In this document: positions 16,417 to 21,463 of the stretch, piece by piece
How positions within the stretch are numbered: position 1 is the first letter of the stretch
Layout of the letters: every line of letters begins with the position of its first letter
From: Leptospiraceae bacterium UBA2033
GTDB lineage: Bacteria > Spirochaetota > Leptospiria > Leptospirales > Leptospiraceae
Assembly (NCBI GenBank): GCA_002333425.1
Contig: DDBL01000250.1
Coordinates: forward strand, 30,433 to 51,895
Reading direction: 5' to 3'
DNA length: 21,463 nucleotides
Notes under the pieces: model-generated
Told to the model about the DNA's origin: nothing
Database searches by the model: none
The model's input: the letters and a program-made list of their open reading frames with translations, nothing else
Position numbers and translations under genes: made by a program

Positions 16417-16464
16417 GAGTGTTACGCATTCGTTTTTTAACATGACGAACAGGATGTCCGTCTT

Positions 16465-16549
16465 TTTGTCATCCCCGAGTTCTTTTGTCGGGGATCTGTC
16501 GCCAAGGCTGCTCTTGAGATTCCCGACTGAAAATTTCGGGAATGACAGA
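16465..16549. repeat. REP-like double hairpin between convergent genes, possible two-way terminator
   Basis: Two stem-loops sit in tandem: ATCCCCGA (16471-16478) with TCGGGGAT (16488-16495), and ATTCCCGA (16519-16526) with TCGGGAAT (16536-16543). An outer pair TGTCAT (16467-16472) and ATGACA (16542-16547) encloses both. The GC-rich stems lie in the 161-base gap between two genes that end toward each other, where they could stop transcription from both sides. This CCCCGA/TCGGGG type of repeat is widespread in bacterial genomes. Confidence 0.75.
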
Positions 16550-16577
16550 ATACTAGAAACATTCGCTCGCATGGATT

Positions 16578-17573
16578 TTACTTTTCTACATCTTCTTGTG
16601 TCTGCTTCGTTTCTTCTTTTGGTTTGGTATTTATTTTACTCAATAACTTTGACATTCCTTCGGCAATCATGTTCACTGTCATGCTGATTGCCTCTCCATA
16701 ATTTAGTCCTGTTAAAAGTCTCGCGATCATTTTCTTTAAAGCTAAATCGAAAGGCATTTGGTATTCATTCCAATCTACTTGAAACTTATAATCTATTTTT
16801 TTCTTTTCGATGGATTCATCTTGCTTATTTGGGTTACGATTAATTTGTCCGAGTGTGCCTTCGAACTCTGTTTTGTTTTTGTTATGTTTAAAAGAAACAT
16901 CCAAATCTATTTTGTTTTTCAAAAATCCGACAGAGATTAAATCTAAATTTGCTAACTTTGCCCAAGTCACTCCTTGCACTTGTAAGCTACCTTTTCCATT
17001 TTCACAACTAGCCAAAATATCACCGGAATCAATTTTACAATACGCATATTCTGAATCAAAAATAAGTCGAAGCGGGATTCCTAAATCTATCTGCGCATTG
17101 TCGATTTCGATATTTTCTATTTTAGAATGATAAAGTGGAAAAACAGTTCTATCTTCAATTTCAATAAATCCTTTTTTTAGGTTTGCGGACTTCAAAACAA
17201 CTCGACCAATCGGTGGCATGTATTTCATTTTTTGAATCGAAGGAATTCGATTTATATACTTCATCTCAGGCTCAATCAACAGAAAATTATGAATCCGAAC
17301 TTTTCCTATAAGCAAATAAAATGGATTCATCCAAAAAAAGATTCGTTTGATTTTCAATTTCACGATATCAGTTTTATTAAACCCGCTCGTTTTTAGTTCT
17401 AAATCTTTTGCGTAAAAAAGAAAGAATGGAATGATAAAACCAGCGATCGGCATTTTCACCAAGAGATACTTTTTGAAAAAAGTATTTACTATGAGCATTA
17501 CCATCGGTCCCAAAAGCAAGACCTGAAAGAAGAGAAGAATATAAAGTAAGTAGAACAGAATTTCTGATTTCAT
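16578..17573 (-). CDS. AsmA-like membrane-anchored protein
   Basis: From the ATG at 17573 the product has about 331 residues: a long N-terminal hydrophobic region (about residues 4-55, probably two membrane passes) followed by strand-rich sequence. The segment LELKTSGFNKTDIVKLKIKR and later LLIGKVRIHNFLLIEPEM follow the N-terminal pattern of AsmA-type proteins (K-I-x-K-x-x-V then L-x-G-K-x-x-I-x-x-L-x-x-x-x-P). AsmA relatives are linked to lipid or outer-membrane transport in Gram-negative bacteria. The C-terminus is charged and low in complexity. A TTG at 17609 would add 12 residues; neither start has a convincing ribosome site. The assignment is by pattern only and could be wrong in detail. 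Confidence 0.6.
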   Translation of the reverse strand: MKSEILFYLLYILLFFQVLLLGPMVMLIVNTFFKKYLLVKMPIAGFIIPFFLFYAKDLELKTSGFNKTDIVKLKIKRIFFWMNPFYLLIGKVRIHNFLLIEPEMKYINRIPSIQKMKYMPPIGRVVLKSANLKKGFIEIEDRTVFPLYHSKIENIEIDNAQIDLGIPLRLIFDSEYAYCKIDSGDILASCENGKGSLQVQGVTWAKLANLDLISVGFLKNKIDLDVSFKHNKNKTEFEGTLGQINRNPNKQDESIEKKKIDYKFQVDWNEYQMPFDLALKKMIARLLTGLNYGEAISMTVNMIAEGMSKLLSKINTKPKEETKQTQEDVEK

Positions 17574-17657
17574 AGGCTTTTGAAAAATTAAATTAGAGTA
17601 ATATCGCAAGACAGAAATGTAAACTCTTTTATGTGGTCCTAGCGGAATGCGGAGACC

Positions 17658-17848
17658 TTAAAAGATTACCACCGATGCACACCGATAAAAAAACGATAGA
17701 AGATACGATGGATTTTATTTGGGATATGGAGTTAAATAATATGCAATTAAACGACGAACGCAATGAAACGGAAAAGAATATCGTAAACCAAAAACCTATC
17801 GCTAAGTTATCGGTGTCCTCGGTGTTTATCGGTGGTAATCTTTAAATT
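17658..17848. repeat. MITE-like element with 16-base terminal inverted repeats ('ATCGGTGGTAATC' type)
   Basis: AAAGATTACCACCGAT (17661-17676) has a perfect 16-base complement at 17828-17843, and imperfect pairing continues inward through the repeated word TCGGTG (17810-17834). About 150 bases of AT-rich sequence lie between the arms. A 70-codon frame across it (17633-17845) only translates the repeat ends and is not taken as a gene. The 335-base gap 17610-17944 contains nothing else clear except the ribosome site and short frame at its right end. The right arm recurs at 20258-20298. Confidence 0.82.
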
Positions 17849-17921
17849 CTTATCCGACATAACTTAGAATTAAAAAAGAAAACTTACTTTGTATTATTTT
17901 AATTGAAAGAAAGAGGTAACT

Positions 17922-17963
17922 TTGAAAATTAATATCTATCCAACTTGGTTAAAGTCTTTTTGA
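17922..17963 (+). CDS. Possible 13-codon leader peptide coupled to the next gene
   Basis: TTG at 17922 is preceded at ideal spacing by AGAGGT (GAGG at 17913-17916) and reads MKINIYPTWLKSF before a TGA at 17961-17963. That stop overlaps a TTG (17960-17962) which is in frame with the long gene that follows and has no ribosome site of its own. This looks like a leader peptide that couples translation, or the remains of an N-terminus lost by a frameshift. There is no direct proof that it is translated. Confidence 0.35.
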   Translation: MKINIYPTWLKSF

Positions 17964-18973
17964 AAAACACAGAACACAACAAAGAAGTTTTTGAAATTCA
18001 AAACTCAGATATCAACGTCCGCGAAATCATGGCAGACATTGAGTCGAGTTTAAAAAAACGTCCTATCGACAAAAACGAAATCGAACGAATCGCAAAACTA
18101 AAACTCTCTGCCGACTCTCCTGCGGGTCATCGTGAATTTGATCCATCTCTCACTGCAAATCTTTTTGAAAAAGGAATCGCTCCCCCTAAGTTTACCAATC
18201 CTCGTTTGTGGTTCATTCGCGGACCTCTGAAATGGGCAATCGTTAAATTCACCGAAACCTATTCACTCGTGGACAAAAAACTTTCCGAAAATCGAATCAA
18301 AGCTTTTTATTCGGTTTTACACGAATTGATTTTATTAAAAACCAAAAACCAAAGACTTGAAAAAAAGTTAGATGAACTTTACAAACAAGTTGTGGAATTA
18401 AGAACAACGACGAGACCAAGTTTTTTTCAAAATGAATACTATGATAACAACCGACCACTAGAAGAAAGTTTTAGCAAAAGTAATTTGCGTATTCTTTCTT
18501 TCTTAAAAAAAGACAAACCCACTTTAGTTCTACTTCCTGATTGGGAAAATTTTTTAAATCTACTTAAAGTAAATCGAATTTCCTTTCACGTTCTAGTTCA
18601 AAATAAAATCCAGTTCGATTACATCAAAACTCAAATTACAAATGAAGTTACTAATACGAATTCGATTCAGAATTTTTTGGATTATAGAAATTATTCTAAC
18701 CTAATTCTACATTGCAATGCTTGCCTACTCCCAGCTTGGATTTTGGAAAGCCTGCTTCTCTCTTGGAAGGAAAATGCAGACAGTGGAACTAATTGCTTTA
18801 TTCGTTTTTCAAATTTCTCTCTCGACTTTCATTCTCCTTTCCAAGAAAATTATTTAACTAGAATTGATTTGGAAAAACTTCTTTCCTATTTAAAAGAGCT
18901 AGGTTTTAAAAACATCATCTCTCACTCTGTAGAAAAAGACGAAATGGAACTTATCAGTTTTATTCTTCCATGA
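17945..18973 (+). CDS. Glycan-locus protein with methyltransferase layout but no SAM motif (pseudo-methyltransferase)
   Basis: The 342-residue frame (possible starts TTG 17945 or TTG 17960) begins with INVREIMADIESSL (residues 23-36), the N-terminal helix typical of methyltransferases in O-antigen and polysaccharide clusters. A hydrophobic patch, a coiled-coil stretch (about 115-152) and a C-terminal domain follow. In that domain LVLLPDWENFLNLLK (194-208) occupies the place of the usual V-L-D-L-G-C-G-x-G-E-F-L-x-L-L, and ends like a methyltransferase with a RIDLEKLLSYLKELGFKNI helix-strand pair. The glycine SAM-binding motif is gone, so catalysis is unlikely. The stop overlaps the following glycosyltransferase start by 4 bases (ATGA), so it may be a structural partner in the glycan pathway. 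The start is uncertain. Confidence 0.66.
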   Translation: MVKVFLKNTEHNKEVFEIQNSDINVREIMADIESSLKKRPIDKNEIERIAKLKLSADSPAGHREFDPSLTANLFEKGIAPPKFTNPRLWFIRGPLKWAIVKFTETYSLVDKKLSENRIKAFYSVLHELILLKTKNQRLEKKLDELYKQVVELRTTTRPSFFQNEYYDNNRPLEESFSKSNLRILSFLKKDKPTLVLLPDWENFLNLLKVNRISFHVLVQNKIQFDYIKTQITNEVTNTNSIQNFLDYRNYSNLILHCNACLLPAWILESLLLSWKENADSGTNCFIRFSNFSLDFHSPFQENYLTRIDLEKLLSYLKELGFKNIISHSVEKDEMELISFILP

Positions 18974-20025
18974 AAATCTATCAACATGTTGATGAGTTCA
19001 ACGATCGAGATGGAATTGGAAATGACATCCGCGGCTTTCAATCTATTTTCCAAAAACTAAATATTCCAAACGCAATTTTAACAAGAGTAAATAATTCTAA
19101 AGATGAGTTTGAAATTTATTCTCCACTCAAACACCCGAAACTTTTTTCAGAGGATGTGCACATCCTGCACTTTGGTGGAACAGGTTATCCGTTAGAATTT
19201 TTCCAAGAACTTCCTGGCAAAAAAATTCTTCGTTTTCACAACATTACTCCAATTTCCTTCTTTCAGAATTTTATGAGCGAAGATCTTTTTAAAACCTTCG
19301 AGCGAAATGAGATCAAATCTAACTTAGAACTTTTCTCTCTTCATCGATCCCTGTCGCATGTTCTATCAGATTCTAATTTCAACCAATCAGAATATTTGAA
19401 GCTCATAGGTGAACCAAATAAAACTAAAATGTTCGTAATACCGGTTATTCGCCATTATCCGCTCTTACAAAGAACAAATTTGCCAATGAAAAGAATTGGA
19501 TTTATTGGAAGATGGGCGCCTAATAAAAAACTAGAAGATTTACTTTTTACTTTGTTCTTTTTACAAAAAATTGATCCATCGTATAGACTTGTTCTAATCG
19601 GAAAAAAAAATCCTGCCTTTCAAACCTACAACGACTACCTAACCGAACTCATACAAAAATTGGAGCTTACCGACAAAGTAGAAATCCATGAAAATCTAAA
19701 TGACGAAAATGTAAAAAAGCAACTTTCGACTTTCGATATTTATCTCTCCCTAAGTGAACATGAAGGTTTTGGAATTCCTATTCTCGAAGCAATGGCTATG
19801 GGTGTTCCAGTTCTGGCGTTTTCCTCAAGTGCCGTAGTTGAAACAGTTAAAGACGCAGGTTTACTTTTTACACAAAAAGATTTTCCTCTTCTTGCTGAAT
19901 TAATTCAAAAAGTAATTTCTTCTCCCGAATTAAGGGCAAGAATTACTGAATCTCAATTCAAACGAGTGAAAGAATTCAATGAATTTCCATTCGCTGAAAC
20001 TTTGATGAGGATAATCAAAGAATGA
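18970..20025 (+). CDS. GT4-family glycosyltransferase
   Basis: The 351-residue cytoplasmic enzyme has the GT-B fold motifs of family GT4: an N-terminal acceptor domain, the linker strand RIGFIGRWAPNKKLEDLL (residues 175-192) at the start of the donor domain, and SEHEGFGIPILEAMAMGVPV (262-281) with the E-x7-E pair Glu265 and Glu273 that binds the nucleotide sugar. The sugar and acceptor cannot be read from the sequence. It starts inside the stop codon of the pseudo-methyltransferase and is related to the second glycosyltransferase downstream (shared HN(I/V)TP, SD(S/D)FN and APNKK motifs), so the two probably add neighbouring sugars of one surface glycan. Confidence 0.93.
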   Translation: MKIYQHVDEFNDRDGIGNDIRGFQSIFQKLNIPNAILTRVNNSKDEFEIYSPLKHPKLFSEDVHILHFGGTGYPLEFFQELPGKKILRFHNITPISFFQNFMSEDLFKTFERNEIKSNLELFSLHRSLSHVLSDSNFNQSEYLKLIGEPNKTKMFVIPVIRHYPLLQRTNLPMKRIGFIGRWAPNKKLEDLLFTLFFLQKIDPSYRLVLIGKKNPAFQTYNDYLTELIQKLELTDKVEIHENLNDENVKKQLSTFDIYLSLSEHEGFGIPILEAMAMGVPVLAFSSSAVVETVKDAGLLFTQKDFPLLAELIQKVISSPELRARITESQFKRVKEFNEFPFAETLMRIIKE

Positions 20026-20039
20026 TTTTTTTGCCAGGG

Positions 20040-20298
20040 ATGGAACCTCGAACTTACGAAGGTGAAGGGCGCGACTAAGCGCAGGGCGGAAAAATCGTGA
20101 GAGGTCAATATCATTAAGATAAGGACTGCTCAGTCATTTCGAACAGTCCCATCGTGAGAAATCTATTTTGCAAACATTGGACTAGGTTAATCTTATACAG
20201 CGTTTGTAGGATAGACCTCTCACGTTGAAGCTGTTCGAGGTGACCGTGTAAATCTTTTATCGGTGCTCTCGGTGTCCATCGGTGGTAATCTTTAAATT
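20040..20298. repeat. Composite repeat splitting the glycosyltransferase genes
   Basis: The 315-base gap 20026-20340 has no gene. It holds a perfect 11-base inverted repeat, CGTGAGAGGTC (20096-20106) with GACCTCTCACG (20214-20224), and an 8-base one, TCGAACAG (20139-20146) with CTGTTCGA (20231-20238), which crosses the first. A hairpin GGACTG/CAGTCC (20123-20128, 20144-20149) and a second copy of ATCGTGAGA (20151-20159) add alternatives. At the right end, 20258-20298 repeats 17808-17848 with four mismatches in 41 bases, so that end is a solo arm of the element farther upstream. A frame at 20114-20311 on the minus strand only translates this repeat. Confidence 0.75.
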
Positions 20299-20340
20299 TT
20301 ATAAATGACATTTTACTCCTATTTCAAATTCTAAGTTAAC

Positions 20341-21408
20341 GTGAGTTCCTACAAAACGAAAAGAATTGTCCAATTTTCGGCAGGCTTTAACCCGGGCGAT
20401 GCGATTAGTAATGAGATTTTAATGCTCAAAGCATATTTCCAAGAGATTGGTTTTGAGGGAGAAATTTATTCTGAGAATATTGGAAAGAATACAAAAGGAC
20501 TAGCCAAAAAATTCAAATCTTATAGCGAAAAGGATTTTGATTTTGTAATTTATCATCACTCGATTCATTCTGCCGTTTTAGATTTTGTGGAAAAATTAAA
20601 ATCCCCCAAGGCTTTACTTTACCACAATGTAACTCCTAGTCACTTTTTTGAACCTTATGACTTGAAGTTAACACACTACCTCAAAAAAGGAAGAGAAGAA
20701 TTAAAAAGTTTGAATGGAAATTTCCAGCTCTATTTTGCTGATTCTGATTTTAATCGAAAAGAACTTTTAGATTTAGGATTTTCCAACGTCCAAGTTCTTC
20801 CTATTATTTATGATTTTGCAAAATTAAAAATAATAGATTCCGCGCCACAAAATGAAAAAAAACAAATCATCTTTGTAGGACGAATTGCTCCGAATAAAAA
20901 ACAAGATGATTTAATCAAACTCGCAAAAGTTTTGAAAGATTATTTTTTTTCCGATTTTGAAATTCATTTGGTTGGTTACTGCTCAAAAGAATTAGAACTT
21001 TTTAAAGAAGAATTAATTTCTCTTATTGGTCTTTTTGGTTTAGAAAATCATGTTTTTTTCTCAGACTTTTTAAGTGATGATTTGCTTGCAGAATACTATC
21101 AAAAAGCAGATTTGTTTTTATGTATGAGTGAACACGAAGGATTTTGTGTTCCGCTTCTTGAGTCTATGTTCTATGATGTTCCCATTATCGCGTTTGATGC
21201 AGGGGCTGTGAAAGATACTTTAGATGGTGCAGGAATTCTAGTGAAAGAGAAAAACTTTCCAAGTATTTGTGAATGTATTCTGAAAATTTTTTCCGATAGA
21301 GATTTTAGAGAGAAAATTCTAATTTCACAACGCGCGAGATTAGATCGATTTCGAAAAGGAAATCATACAAGCATTATCGGTTACGCAATCAAACATTTTA
21401 CATTATGA
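20341..21408 (+). CDS. GT4-family glycosyltransferase (second, paralogous)
   Basis: The 355-residue enzyme shares architecture with the glycosyltransferase before it: YHNVTPSHFF (94-103), SDFNRKEL (135-142), IIFVGRIAPNKKQDDL (176-191) opening the donor domain, and SEHEGFCVPLLES (263-275) with the E-x7-E pair Glu266 and Glu274. The start is a GTG at 20341 without a clear ribosome site, directly after the composite repeat, which may have displaced the original upstream sequence. The next gene starts inside its stop codon (ATGA), so the operon continues to the right. The sugar donor is unknown. Confidence 0.91.
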   Translation: MSSYKTKRIVQFSAGFNPGDAISNEILMLKAYFQEIGFEGEIYSENIGKNTKGLAKKFKSYSEKDFDFVIYHHSIHSAVLDFVEKLKSPKALLYHNVTPSHFFEPYDLKLTHYLKKGREELKSLNGNFQLYFADSDFNRKELLDLGFSNVQVLPIIYDFAKLKIIDSAPQNEKKQIIFVGRIAPNKKQDDLIKLAKVLKDYFFSDFEIHLVGYCSKELELFKEELISLIGLFGLENHVFFSDFLSDDLLAEYYQKADLFLCMSEHEGFCVPLLESMFYDVPIIAFDAGAVKDTLDGAGILVKEKNFPSICECILKIFSDRDFREKILISQRARLDRFRKGNHTSIIGYAIKHFTL

Positions 21409-21463
21409 AAAAATACTTCATCAAACGTTTTTTACTTTTATTTCCAACTGTTCTTGGGATCAC
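21405..21463 (+). CDS. Start of a membrane protein, probably an OppB/DppB-type permease (partial)
   Basis: Only 19 codons are in the window: MKKYFIKRFLLLFPTVLGI. The pattern basic start, K/R-R-x-L-L-L-x-P-T-x-L-G-I is the usual opening of oligopeptide/dipeptide ABC transporter permeases of the OppB/DppB group. The ATG overlaps the stop of the second glycosyltransferase by 4 bases, so it is read from the same transcript. The call rests on one short segment. Confidence 0.5.
   Translation, partial: MKKYFIKRFLLLFPTVLGI

Noticed and set aside
16403..16687. 94-codon plus-strand frame across the REP-like hairpins
   Set aside because: It runs over the hairpins and into the antisense of the AsmA-like gene; no supporting evidence.
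17633..17845. 70-codon plus-strand frame (contains MHTDKK and SSVFIGGNL)
   Set aside because: Both ends are translations of the inverted-repeat arms; the interior shows no known protein pattern.
20114..20311. 65-codon minus-strand frame in the glycosyltransferase gap
   Set aside because: It is made up of the composite repeat and its solo arm; no ribosome site or family match.

Overview
The window looks like chromosomal DNA of a low-GC spirochaete of the Leptospiraceae type, probably an environmental relative rather than a classic pathogen. Four lines of evidence point this way: a FlaA-type flagellar sheath protein, an OmpL47-like repeat surface protein, a DUF1564-like protein (a family I know from Leptospira), and Leptospira-style lipoboxes and DUF4384 secreted proteins. 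A ParA-ParB-RsmG cluster with a near-perfect parS site suggests the region lies near the replication origin. No rRNA, tRNA, CRISPR array, transposase or phage gene was seen.

Layout. 1-5691 (minus strand) holds a FlaA-like protein, a small helical protein, an M3 metallopeptidase and a very long secreted helical-repeat protein that runs off the left edge and has a possible degenerate CHAT domain. 5876-7000 (plus) is a strongly expressed-looking three-repeat surface protein with its own promoter and terminator. 7120-10604 carries ComF, a DUF4384 protein (minus), a CPBP membrane protease and a coupled membrane protein of unknown role. 10612-12988 (minus) is rsmG-parA-parB, tightly overlapped. 13147-13755 (minus) is the DUF1564-like gene.

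14141-15397 (plus) is a compact three-gene operon: a CpxP/CnrX-like metal-sensor lipoprotein, an ECF sigma factor and a small single-TM protein placed as its anti-sigma factor. An ECF-type promoter (GGAACC-N16-GTCTTA) stands in front, so the sigma factor probably drives its own operon. The last gene runs into a palindromic repeat that supplies its C-terminal residues. 15688-16416 is a secreted YD-like repeat protein whose coding sequence contains the parS site, and 16578-17573 (minus) is an AsmA-like membrane protein.

17945-21408 (plus) is a surface-glycan module: a protein with the layout of a glycan methyltransferase but no SAM-binding glycine motif, then two related GT4 glycosyltransferases, then the first codons of a permease. 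Between 13.8 and 20.3 kb nearly every intergenic gap is filled by a different palindromic or repeat element, while the first 13 kb shows none. This clustering, the ECF operon, the parS sites inside genes and the pseudo-methyltransferase are the points most worth checking.
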